Assembly: GCA_018713405.1 (NCBI GenBank)
Contig: DVOR01000223.1
Location: 1-16,483, forward strand
DNA from: Candidatus Spyradenecus faecavium
GTDB taxonomy: Bacteria; Verrucomicrobiota; Kiritimatiellia; RFP12; DVOR01
Direction: 5' to 3'
DNA: 16,483 nt
Shown here piece after piece: positions 7,296 to 13,380 of the stretch (position 1 is the first letter of the stretch; every line of letters begins with the position of its first letter). The position numbers and the translations under genes are program-made. The notes under the pieces were generated by a model. The model did not search any database and was not told where the DNA came from. It worked only from the letters and a program-made list of their open reading frames with translations.

Positions 7296-7512
7296 CACGC
7301 CCTCCTTTCAGCCAAGTCCGCCGCATGACGACGGGCCAAAGCCAGGAGAGCCAACCCGAACGAGCACGGCGCAAAGCCGCCCCATTCCCGTTTTCCCCGC
7401 CCAAAAGGCGAGGGTTCGCGCGGATTCAACCGCGCACTTCCAGTAGGATGCATCGCTGCTCCTCCAGTGTCGCTGATCCAGCGGCCAGGGGATCACTTGT
7501 CCCCTGCACCGC
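7296..7512. other. Gene-free stretch between the copy-2 operon and the small-RNA candidate
   Basis: No supported gene. Two tandem hairpins stand just left of the plus-strand promoter: CGCTG-atc-CAGCG (7471-7483) and CAGGGG with CCCCTG (7486-7491 and 7501-7506, loop 9 nt). They could be operator sites. A further imperfect stem lies near 7398-7416. I find no credible minus-strand promoter for the 7295 gene here. Confidence 0.4.
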
Positions 7513-7542
7513 TTGACCTGCGAGGAGCGAACGTGCTATCCT
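7513..7542 (+). promoter_or_regulatory. Promoter of the small-RNA candidate
   Basis: TTGACC (7513-7518, five of six consensus bases), an 18-nt spacer, then TATCCT (7537-7542, four of six). It would start a transcript near 7549. No reading frame with a ribosome site follows before the terminator at 7588-7624. Confidence 0.45.
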
Positions 7543-7548
7543 AAAGAG

Positions 7549-7624
7549 TGCTGAGTCTGTCGGGTAGCACGTTTGCTTCTCACAGGCGCCCGGGTGTGGA
7601 TCCGTTCTGCGCCCGGGCTTTTTG
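7549..7624 (+). ncRNA. Candidate small RNA of about 75-80 nt
   Basis: A promoter at the left and an intrinsic terminator at the right bracket a short stretch with no reading frame. The predicted transcript begins with a hairpin in which GTGCT (7549-7553) pairs with AGCAC (7566-7570), followed by the terminator hairpin. At DNA level there is also a 15-bp inverted repeat, GCGAACGTGCTATCC (7528-7542) against GGGTAGCACGTTTGC (7561-7575), with two G-T pairs, spanning the -10 region. The RNA runs convergent to the 7626-8042 gene and its U-run abuts that gene's stop codon. I recognise no known RNA family. It could act on the neighbouring transcript or elsewhere; function is open. Confidence 0.4.
7588..7624 (+). 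terminator. Intrinsic terminator, plus strand
   Basis: GCCCGGG (7588-7594) pairs with CCCGGGC (7612-7618) over a 17-nt loop, followed at once by TTTTT-G-TTT. The T-run is only on the plus-strand side, so it terminates plus-strand transcription and not the convergent gene. Confidence 0.65.
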
Positions 7625-7625
7625 T

Positions 7626-8042
7626 TTAGAGCGGCCTGTCCTCCTCTTGCTTCCCGCGCCGCTTGATCAAGCGACGCGTCAGCTTAAAGACCGGTTGCCC
7701 CTCAAACGTCTCGTCCAACATGACGATGTCATAGGCCACCGAGTGCTCGGCGTTCCGATAATCAATGCCACGCTGATCGAAAAAAGCCTTCATGTCCACC
7801 GTGAAATAGGCCATGGATTTGCGGACCTTGAACCCACGCTCATCCTGCATGCCCTTCAAGACGACCACCGCCAAGTCCGAACTGTTGCACTCCGACACCA
7901 ACAGCCTCGCGCCTTGCTCGAGCCTCATCAGCTCCGCCGCGTTCGCCGTGAAGCCCAGTTTCCCAGACTTTTGTATCGTTGCCTTGCATCGTCTCTTTGC
8001 GTACGAGCGTGCATCCACAATCCTCTTTGCGTCGAAAATCAT
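7626..8042 (-). CDS. Conserved small protein with possible AbrB-like N-terminal fold
   Basis: A 138-residue protein. The ATG at 8042 has AAAGGA 6 nt upstream; an in-frame start at 8078 is less likely because the promoter-like TGCTATACT lies within the added part. Residues 19-50 (CKATIQKSGKLGFTANAAEL then EQGARLLVSEC) follow the pattern of swapped-hairpin AbrB/MazE-type domains, where a beta-strand, a Gly turn, a helix and a Gly-containing strand alternate. The rest (VVVLKGM, SMAYFTVDMKAFFDQRGIDY, DETFEGQPVFKLTRRLIKR) resembles a family of single small genes I recall from Bacteroidetes and PVC genomes. DNA binding is inference only. It is separated from the DUF4417 operons by the small-RNA candidate and is probably its own transcription unit. 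Confidence 0.8.
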   Translation of the reverse strand: MIFDAKRIVDARSYAKRRCKATIQKSGKLGFTANAAELMRLEQGARLLVSECNSSDLAVVVLKGMQDERGFKVRKSMAYFTVDMKAFFDQRGIDYRNAEHSVAYDIVMLDETFEGQPVFKLTRRLIKRRGKQEEDRPL

Positions 8043-8068
8043 CGCCAGTCCTTTCCGTTCACGTGCCC

Positions 8069-8077
8069 AGTATAGCA
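8069..8077 (-). promoter_or_regulatory. Promoter of the 7626-8042 gene (extended -10)
   Basis: The minus strand reads TGC-TATACT, an extended -10 with five of six consensus bases. The start would be near 8062, about 20 nt before the ATG at 8042. No good -35 is visible at 17 bp. Confidence 0.5.
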
Positions 8078-8245
8078 CAATTTCATACCTTCAGGGATGC
8101 AAGAAGAAAATCGAGCCCCCGCCTCATATCCACGAGGCCCCCTAGACCGCCGGCCCCCGCTGTGGCCATCCTGCGGACGACCATCCAGGACATTGAATCT
8201 CAGTCGCTTCTCCATACTCGAGAATCTCTCCCAAAAACAGGGCGA

Positions 8246-8274
8246 ATTGTAGCAAAAATCAAAACGTCAAGCAA
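8246..8274 (-). promoter_or_regulatory. Promoter-like site in the gene-free stretch
   Basis: The minus strand reads TTGCTT, a 17-nt spacer ending in TGC, then TACAAT (8246-8251). It would transcribe leftwards into the 7626-8042 gene with a leader of about 195 nt. A 58-codon frame (8215 to 8039) lies in that leader and its stop overlaps the next ATG, but coding evidence for it is weak. Confidence 0.3.
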
Positions 8275-8423
8275 GCCAAGCGTGGGATGGCGTACGATCC
8301 GCGCACAAGCGGCACGGCGGGATTCGCACAAACATCACAAGAGCCGTGTGCCGCTCCCCTCTACGCAGTTGTCCCGTCCCCAAGCGTTTCTCTCTGCGGC
8401 TCATCCCGCAGGCACAGTCCCAT

Positions 8424-8454
8424 ATACTACCACTTCCCTCCCCACCCCCGTCAA
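8424..8454 (-). promoter_or_regulatory. Promoter-like site in the gene-free stretch
   Basis: The minus strand reads TTGACG (8449-8454), a 19-nt G-rich spacer ending in TGG, then TAGTAT (8424-8429). No credible gene follows directly; the spacer is longer than ideal. Confidence 0.25.
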
Positions 8455-8651
8455 ACCCACCCACCTCCGCAAAGCCGCTCTTGCGCGGGCGTAAATGGAC
8501 GCTCAAGGAAGACGTCCTTGTTGCCTTTAGCCGGTTTGCTATCGTGGTGTCGATGAACGGAGCCTCCCTTCTCATCTCCTTGATTCGTGTCCGAGAGCGG
8601 AAACCCAGTCGCCGTTCTTTTCTTAAAGGCCCTAAAGTAGACTAATCGGTT

Positions 8652-8660
8652 TGTTATAAT
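8652..8660 (+). promoter_or_regulatory. Perfect extended -10 promoter element
   Basis: TGT followed by TATAAT (8655-8660), a perfect extended -10. The best hexamer at 17 bp, CTAAAG, is a poor -35. Transcription would begin near 8667, within the left arm of the long stem-loop. Confidence 0.4.
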
Positions 8661-8765
8661 GAGGGAGAGCGAGGCACCCATCTCTTCCGAGCCGGCGTGA
8701 GGGACTGATGCGCGAGAGGTCGACCGTCGATTAGCATTGGCCTTCTCTCCCTCGCTCTCCCTTAT
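8658..8765 (+). ncRNA. Long stem-loop, candidate structured RNA
   Basis: Bases 8658-8674 and 8749-8765 are nearly fully complementary: a perfect 12-bp core, GGGAGAGCGAGG against CCTCGCTCTCCC, extended outwards by A-T, G-T, T-A and A-T pairs. The loop is about 75 nt and can form an inner stem of ATCTCT (8679-8684) with AGAGGT (8715-8720) around a G/C-rich apex. An extended -10 lies at its left edge. No reading frame or T-run is associated. It does not match RNase P, tmRNA, SRP RNA or a hammerhead core as I know them. A small non-autonomous element with terminal inverted repeats would look similar. Confidence 0.35.
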
Positions 8766-9092
8766 CTGCCCCATCACTCCGGCGCTTGGTTGCCTTGGCT
8801 TCCCCACCGCCGAGACATCCGTTTGATTGTCACGGATAAGTTTTGCTATCTTCTTGCTGTTGGGTCCGTCAGAGTAGCCACGTCGGTCAGCAGGTTTCTG
8901 TTGAAGCGTGGTGGTCTTGGCGGGCCCCCTTTTTGGGTCAAAAGACACAATCCTACATAACTGCTCTTGCGTGGAGCGGTTTCGTCCCACAACCCCCTAC
9001 TGTAAACGACAAGGCGCGAAACGGAGGGCGGCAGTCACAGGGGCGACTGTTAGAGTCCGAGCGTTTTGCGCCCTCATTTCACGTCTTTGCAG

Positions 9093-9149
9093 TTATCTGC
9101 TCTTGCCAACGGCTCGCTCCTGGCGGGTGGGGAGGCGGATCGGCGGGCC
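9093..9149 (-). pseudogene. 3' stub of a DUF4417 gene
   Basis: The minus strand encodes GPPIRLPTRQERAVGKSR and a stop. The C-terminus of DUF4417 copy 2 is VPLIRLPTRQERAYANKEKTH. At DNA level 9115-9146 matches 5641-5672 at 30 of 32 bases. Nothing upstream of the stub resembles the rest of the gene. It is a recombination or deletion scar of a third, copy-2-like gene, or a transferred fragment. Confidence 0.6.
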
Positions 9150-9232
9150 AAGCCCCCGAACAGGCAAACTTCCAAACTGCCGAAACGGGCCGCCTCGGCG
9201 GCCCATTCCAAATAAGTCATTGTGCATTTCCG

Positions 9233-9312
9233 AAACCTTAAGGGTTTGACCCGAAACCCTTAGGGTTTGACCTCAAAACCCTTAGGGTTTCGCCATCGAC
9301 CCCTTAGGGTTT
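9233..9312. repeat. Four palindromes phased at 21-22 bp
   Basis: Four near-identical 15-bp palindromes of the form AAACCCTTAGGGTTT lie at 9233-9247, 9254-9268, 9276-9290 and 9298-9312. Centres are about 9240, 9261, 9283 and 9305, so the spacing is 21-22 bp, two helical turns. The first has AAACCTTAAGGGTTT and the last starts GACCCCTT; the middle two are exact. The copies are separated by short GACC/CTC-like linkers. They lie 200-280 bp upstream of the yajC start. A dimeric regulator bound on one face of the helix is the simplest reading; a short-sequence tandem repeat without function is the alternative. Confidence 0.8.
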
Positions 9313-9440
9313 GGCCGGCGCCCCCTCACGGTTCGTGGGAGGCTCGCCCCGTGCGGCCAAGCTTCCAAGCCTCCGACCTTCCAAGCTTCCTTATAATATG
9401 GTACATCCGTGGGCGGAAGAGGCGGGGCAAGCGATTTTGC

Positions 9441-9469
9441 TTTCTTTTCACGCGGGAAAAGGGTATACT
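9441..9469 (+). promoter_or_regulatory. Likely promoter of yajC-secDF-tRNA
   Basis: TATACT (9464-9469) lies 17 nt after a weak TTTCTT, giving a start near 9476 and a leader of about 34 nt. A second candidate, a perfect TATAAT at 9392-9397 without a clear -35, lies 70 nt upstream. Confidence 0.4.
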
Positions 9470-9509
9470 ACGGCTTTACTTTACAGTGCACCTGGCAAAA
9501 GGACACCCC

Positions 9510-10019
9510 ATGAGCAAACAGACCCGGGCGGGTTCGCCCAAGCTTTCTTCCCTGGCCACGATGATGGCAATCGTCGCGGCCGTCACCGTGTTCGCCGCCA
9601 CCCCCGCGCAGGCGCAGGACGCCGCGCCCGCGCCGGCCCCCGCGGCGCAGGCCGCGCCCGCCGCCCCTGCGGGCGACGTGTCGGTGGAGGTCGCCGGCGG
9701 CGAGCAGGCCCCGCAGCAGCCTTCCGGCCTGGCGGCCGTGCTCGGCAACCCGCTGGTGATGATCATCCTGCTCTTCGCCATCTTCTACTTCATGATGATC
9801 CGCCCGCAGCAGCGCAAGGAGAAGGAGCGCCAGAAGATGATTTCCGAGCTCCGCGCCGGGCGCAAGGTCTCCTTCGCCGGCGGCCTGATCGGCACCATCA
9901 AGGAATCCAAGGAGCAGACCTTCGTGATCGAGATCTGCCCCGGCTCGACCGTCGAGGTGGCGCGCGGCGCGGTCATGGCCGCCGCGGATGAGCCCGCCGC
10001 CGAGCCCGCCAAGAAGTAA
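9510..10019 (+). CDS. yajC: Sec translocon accessory protein YajC, N-terminally extended
   Basis: YajC is the small membrane protein that associates with SecDF in the Sec export complex. This version is 169 residues, against about 110 in E. coli. The core (about 74-155) has one membrane helix, NPLVMIILLFAIFYFMMIRP, followed by the family hallmark RPQQRKEKERQKM and the soluble segment AGRKVSFAGGLIGTI. Ahead of it stands a signal-like hydrophobic segment (about 12-33, ending TPAQAQ) and an Ala/Pro-rich linker (about 36-56). The ATG at 9510 has AAAAGGA 6 nt upstream; longer in-frame starts lie in the palindrome region and lack support. secDF begins 17 nt after the stop, so the two are co-transcribed. 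Confidence 0.95.
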   Translation: MSKQTRAGSPKLSSLATMMAIVAAVTVFAATPAQAQDAAPAPAPAAQAAPAAPAGDVSVEVAGGEQAPQQPSGLAAVLGNPLVMIILLFAIFYFMMIRPQQRKEKERQKMISELRAGRKVSFAGGLIGTIKESKEQTFVIEICPGSTVEVARGAVMAAADEPAAEPAKK

Positions 10020-10036
10020 GCGGAAGAGGACAAGCA

Positions 10037-12700
10037 ATGTTGAACTTCAAGGACATGGACACGCCCAGCCTGATCAAGTGGGCGATTCTGGCCGTTCTGG
10101 TCGCTTTCTCGTGTTACGTCACCTTCCCGGTGAAGGACAAGGTGCGCCTGGGGCTTGACCTGCAGGGCGGCACCAGCTTCACCATCGCCATCGACCAGGC
10201 CCAGCTTAAGGCCGACGCCCTCAACGAGGTCTGCCAGCGCGAGAAGGTCGCCGACCTTTCCAAGCTGGACCAGGGCCGCCGCGACGCGCTCGACGCCCAG
10301 GCCGCCGCCAAGGTGGCCGCGGATCTGCGCGGCGCCGACGAGACGGTGCTCGAGGTGCTCCGCCGCCGCATCGACGCGCTCGGCACCAACGAGCCCATCA
10401 TCACCAGCCTGGGCGAGCATCGCTTCTCCGTGCAGATCCCCGGCGCCGGCGCCGCCCAGCGCGAGGCCGCCGAGAAGAGCATCGGCCAGGCTTCCTTCCT
10501 GGAGCTGCGCCTGGTGGCCCCGAACAACGAGGCCATCGCCCAGGCCGCCATGGGCTCCACCCGCACGCCCAAGGGCTACGAGCGCGTCACCTGCTCCGGC
10601 ACGCCCGCCCTCGCCCGCGCCAAGGATTACCTGGACCAGGTGAAGGCCGACGAATCCATCCCCGCCCAGCTGGCCCGCTTCGGCTCGCCTTCCCAGCTCT
10701 ACGAGTGCGTGCTTGAGCGCATCGGCGTGGCCGACGACGGCTCCGGCCGCGACGCCTACCGCCCGATGTACCTCTCCCGCGCGGCTTCCACCACCATCAC
10801 CGGCGACACCGTCGTCAAGGCCCGCGCCGATCGCGACACCATGACCGGCGGCAACGTCATCAACGTGGAGTTCAACGGCGAGGGCTCCGACAAGCTCGCC
10901 AAGCTCTCCTCCAACCACACCGGCGAGCGCATGGCCGTCGTCCTCGACGACGTCGTCCGCTCCGCCCCCGTCCTGCGCGAGCCCATCACCGGCGGCAACT
11001 GCCAGATCTCCGGCGACTTCACGTGGGCCGAGGCCACCGGCTTGGCCGGCGTCTTCAACGCGGGCGCCCTCAACGTGCCGATCACCATCCTCGAGACCCG
11101 CTCCGTCTCCCCGAGCCTGGGCCAAGAGGCCATCGACAAGGGCACCCTGGCCTCCGTCATCGGCGTGGCCGCGGTCTTCCTCTTCATGCTCTGCTACTAC
11201 CTCTTCTGCGGCGTCATCGCCGACGTGGCCCTGGCCCTCAACGTCATCCTCTGGCCGGCGGGCATGGTCATCGCCGCGGGCGTCCTGAGCGCGGTCTATC
11301 CCAACGGCGCCGAGGGCAGCGGCTCCATCAACCAGCTCCCCGTCCTCACCCTGCCGGGCATCGCGGGCCTCGTGCTCTCCGTGGGCATGGCCGTCGACGC
11401 GAACGTCCTCATCTTCGAGCGCATGCGCGAGGAGTTCCGCCTGGGCAAGACCGTCAAGACCGCCATCGCCGCCGGCTATGACCGAGCCTTCCTGGCGATC
11501 CTGGACTCCAACCTCACCACGCTCATCACCGGCGTGATCCTCTTCATCTTCGGCTCTGGCCCGATCCGCGGCTTCGCCATCACCCTCTGCGGCGGCATCA
11601 TCATCTCGATGTTCACGGCCCTCGTCGTCACCCGCCTCATCTTCCGCCTGGTGGCCCAGGACTCCACCAAGCCCTACAAGATGTTCCAGTGGGTGCCCGA
11701 GACCATCGACATCGACTTCCTCCGCTGGGGCAAGCCGCTGGCCTTCGCGGCCCTCGCCGTCATCCTCGTCACCGTCGGCCTCTTCCTCTTCCGCGCCAAG
11801 GCCAACCCCTCCGACGTCATGGCCGTGGACTTCACCGGCGGCCTCTCCATCACCTACGAGGCCACCCTCAAGAGCGACGGCACCCCCGTCACCCTCGACG
11901 CCGACATGGTCCGTTCCGTCGTCGACGGCATCGAGGGCATCTCCGACCCCACCGTCCAGAACGCCGAGGCCGAGGGCGGCAAGACCCAGACCCTCGTCAA
12001 GACCGCCGTCACCGAGGTGACCGTCGTCAACGAGCAGGGCGTCGCCGAGGTCATCCCCTCCAAGGAGGCCATCCGCGCCGCCATCGACGCCGCCACGCCT
12101 GACTACAACGTCGCCCTCGTCGACGAGCAGCAGGTCGGCTCCCAGATCGGCGACGAGCTCAAGAGCGCCGCCGTCTGGTCCATCGTGGCCTCGCTCATCT
12201 GCATCATCCTCTACGTCAGCTATCGCTTCCAGTTCGGCTTCGCCCTCGGCGGCGTGGTCGCCCTGGCGCACGATGCGCTCATGACGCTGGGCATCTACTC
12301 CCTCTGCGGCAACCAGGTGAGCCTCACCACCGTCGCCGCGCTCCTCACCATCGTCGGCTACTCGATCAACGACACCATCGTCGCCTTCGACCGCGTCCGC
12401 GAGATCATGGAGCGCGACCCGGCGCTGGACTTCGCCACCGCCGTGCGCCGCGGCCTGAACCAGACCCTCAGCCGCACCGTGCTGACCACCCTCTCCACGC
12501 TGATGCCCGTCGCCGCGCTCTACTTCTTCGGCGGCGCCGCGATGCACGACTTCGCCTTCGCCCTCTTCGTCGGCATGGTCGCGGGCACCTTCTCCACGCT
12601 CTTCATCGCCCCCGTGGTGACCGTCGCGTGGTATCGCGGCAAGCGTCCGCACATGCCCGTCGACCGCAAGGCCGAGCAGGCCAAGGCCGTCGCCCCCTGA
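10037..12700 (+). CDS. secDF: Fused protein-export membrane protein SecDF
   Basis: Proton-driven accessory subunit of the Sec translocon, with SecD and SecF in one 887-residue chain. The SecD half (about 1-560) begins with a membrane helix (about 12-30), then GLDLQGG (39-45), the large periplasmic P1 domain, the conserved block ALNVPITILETRSVSPSLGQ, five clustered membrane helices, and VGMAVDANVLIFERMREE (from 449). The SecF half opens near DIDFLRWGKPLAF, has VDFTGG (D598), a second periplasmic loop, and the closing helices with GYSINDTIVAFDRVRE. Asp454 and the Asp of SINDT match residues tied to proton flow in the family. AGAGGA lies 6 nt before the ATG. The tRNA gene starts 6 nt after the stop. 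The gene is at host-like G+C, with strong C-ending codon bias. Confidence 0.97.
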   Translation: MLNFKDMDTPSLIKWAILAVLVAFSCYVTFPVKDKVRLGLDLQGGTSFTIAIDQAQLKADALNEVCQREKVADLSKLDQGRRDALDAQAAAKVAADLRGADETVLEVLRRRIDALGTNEPIITSLGEHRFSVQIPGAGAAQREAAEKSIGQASFLELRLVAPNNEAIAQAAMGSTRTPKGYERVTCSGTPALARAKDYLDQVKADESIPAQLARFGSPSQLYECVLERIGVADDGSGRDAYRPMYLSRAASTTITGDTVVKARADRDTMTGGNVINVEFNGEGSDKLAKLSSNHTGERMAVVLDDVVRSAPVLREPITGGNCQISGDFTWAEATGLAGVFNAGALNVPITILETRSVSPSLGQEAIDKGTLASVIGVAAVFLFMLCYYLFCGVIADVALALNVILWPAGMVIAAGVLSAVYPNGAEGSGSINQLPVLTLPGIAGLVLSVGMAVDANVLIFERMREEFRLGKTVKTAIAAGYDRAFLAILDSNLTTLITGVILFIFGSGPIRGFAITLCGGIIISMFTALVVTRLIFRLVAQDSTKPYKMFQWVPETIDIDFLRWGKPLAFAALAVILVTVGLFLFRAKANPSDVMAVDFTGGLSITYEATLKSDGTPVTLDADMVRSVVDGIEGISDPTVQNAEAEGGKTQTLVKTAVTEVTVVNEQGVAEVIPSKEAIRAAIDAATPDYNVALVDEQQVGSQIGDELKSAAVWSIVASLICIILYVSYRFQFGFALGGVVALAHDALMTLGIYSLCGNQVSLTTVAALLTIVGYSINDTIVAFDRVREIMERDPALDFATAVRRGLNQTLSRTVLTTLSTLMPVAALYFFGGAAMHDFAFALFVGMVAGTFSTLFIAPVVTVAWYRGKRPHMPVDRKAEQAKAVAP

Positions 12701-12706
12701 CCCCAA

Positions 12707-12794
12707 GGAGGGGTGGCAGAGCGGTCAAATGCGGCGGTCTTGAAAACCGCTGAGCCGCAAGGCTCCGGGGGTTCGAATCCCTCCCCCTCCGCCA
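12707..12794 (+). tRNA. tRNA-Ser(UGA)
   Basis: A complete 88-nt class II tRNA with encoded CCA. The acceptor stem is GGAGGGG (12707-12713) with CCCCTCC (12784-12790), discriminator G at 12791 and CCA at 12792-12794. The anticodon arm is GCGGT-CTTGAAA-ACCGC, giving anticodon TGA and so serine. A long variable arm (TGAGCCGCAAGGCTC) and the T loop TTCGAAT fit tRNA-Ser. It starts 6 nt after secDF and is followed by one strong terminator, so it is probably processed from the yajC-secDF transcript. Confidence 0.98.
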
Positions 12795-12799
12795 AACGC

Positions 12800-12833
12800 A
12801 AGGAAGCCCCCGCCCGGGGGCTTCCTTGTTTTT
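12800..12833 (+). terminator. Intrinsic terminator after tRNA-Ser
   Basis: A perfect 12-bp stem, AAGGAAGCCCCC with GGGGGCTTCCTT, and a GCCC loop, followed by G and TTTTT (12829-12833). It closes the yajC-secDF-tRNA unit; none lies between secDF and the tRNA. Confidence 0.95.
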
Positions 12834-12909
12834 CCCCCAGCGACCCCGCGTCCTCCCGTCGCCGCCCTCGCGCCGCGCCGTTTCCCCCTTTGCGTCGGGC
12901 CCCGGCCTG

Positions 12910-12918
12910 TGCTACACT
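12910..12918 (+). promoter_or_regulatory. Extended -10 next to the lipoprotein gene
   Basis: TGC-TACACT, four to five positions in line with TATAAT plus the TG extension. It would start transcription near 12925, almost at the ATG (12928), giving a leaderless or near-leaderless message. The AAGGGTG between them could instead be the ribosome site of a transcript starting upstream, so the call is tentative. Confidence 0.3.
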
Positions 12919-12927
12919 AAGGGTGCT

Positions 12928-13380
12928 ATGAAAAAGGTTGTTCCTCTGCTTGCCATCGCGGCGCTCCTCACCGGCTGCGCCACCGTCTCCTACCAGACCG
13001 CCGCCCCGCTTCCGGGCGAGACGCTCTCCGTCCACCAGACCCTCTCCAAGTACGAGGGCACCGTGGACCTGCCCTGCCGCTTCCGCACGTCGCTCTGCCC
13101 CAACCGGTGCGACCACGGCGGCAAGTACGCCAAGTTCTCCGTCGTCGAGTACACCGGCTACGAGAAGCCCGGGAAGTACGGCGACGAGAAGCAGGCCGAG
13201 TTCCTCGTCCGCGTCGCCCACAAGGACGGCACCCCCGACGAGGCCACCCCCGAGGCCCTCCGCAAGGTCATCGCCGAACTCGAGCCCGGCCAGGTCGTCG
13301 GCCTGGACTGGACACACGTCTACGTGACCCAGGGCGGCGTCAGCGCCCCCGAACGCATCGTCACCCGCCTGGCGGAATGA
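12928..13380 (+). CDS. Small lipoprotein with CPxRCDHGG motif
   Basis: A 150-residue protein. The N-terminus MKKVVPLLAIAALLTGC carries a lipobox (LTGC, Cys17), so it is probably lipid-anchored at the cell envelope. The mature part has three Cys and one His close together in PCRFRTSLCPNRCDHGG (Cys50, Cys57, Cys61, His63), followed by KFSVVEYTGYEKPGKYGDEK and later VVGLDWTHVYVTQGG. A Cys/His cluster of this type suits metal binding or disulfides, but neither is shown. I recall similar proteins in related genomes without an assigned role. Its last 4 bases overlap the lpxB start (ATGA), so the two are translationally coupled. The weak ribosome site AAGGG lies 4 nt before the ATG. The coupling hints at an outer-membrane role. 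Confidence 0.85.
   Translation: MKKVVPLLAIAALLTGCATVSYQTAAPLPGETLSVHQTLSKYEGTVDLPCRFRTSLCPNRCDHGGKYAKFSVVEYTGYEKPGKYGDEKQAEFLVRVAHKDGTPDEATPEALRKVIAELEPGQVVGLDWTHVYVTQGGVSAPERIVTRLAE

Larger units (their letters stand above)
8078..9463. other. Long gene-free stretch between the accessory genes and yajC
   Basis: About 1.4 kb without a frame I can support. The longest minus-strand frame, 8451-8990, has no ribosome site and a composition typical of chance frames, although a short part near 8790-8870 (SKKIAKLIRDNQTDVSAVG) reads more like real protein and may be a fossil. The stretch contains two minus-strand promoter-like sites, a plus-strand extended -10 followed by a long stem-loop (8658-8765), a DUF4417 3' stub (9093-9149), a GGGCCGC / GCGGCCC hairpin (9187-9204), four phased palindromes (9233-9312), and copies of a degenerate CTTCCAA-type intergenic repeat (9165-9182 and 9357-9390). 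Confidence 0.6.

Noticed and set aside
8039..8215. 58-codon minus-strand frame whose stop overlaps the ATG at 8042 (ATGA type)
   Set aside because: The overlap is attractive and a promoter-like site lies upstream, but there is no ribosome site at good spacing, the translation looks random, and the better promoter for the next gene lies inside it.
8661..8765. Hammerhead ribozyme, suggested by CTGATG at 8705-8710
   Set aside because: The GAAA part of the catalytic core and the expected three-stem layout are missing.
8451..8990. 179-codon minus-strand frame in the gene-free stretch
   Set aside because: No ribosome site; reads through both arms of the long stem-loop; composition is that of a chance frame, with only a short protein-like piece near 8790-8870.
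9233..9312. CRISPR-like array or telomere repeat
   Set aside because: Repeats are 15 bp with 6-8 bp linkers, so there are no spacers of CRISPR length and no cas genes; a TTAGGG core in a bacterial palindrome has no telomeric meaning without a replicon end.
9785..12706. 973-codon minus-strand frame opposite secDF
   Set aside because: Shadow of the C-ending codon bias of secDF; Gly/Asp/Val/Glu-rich translation without domain character.
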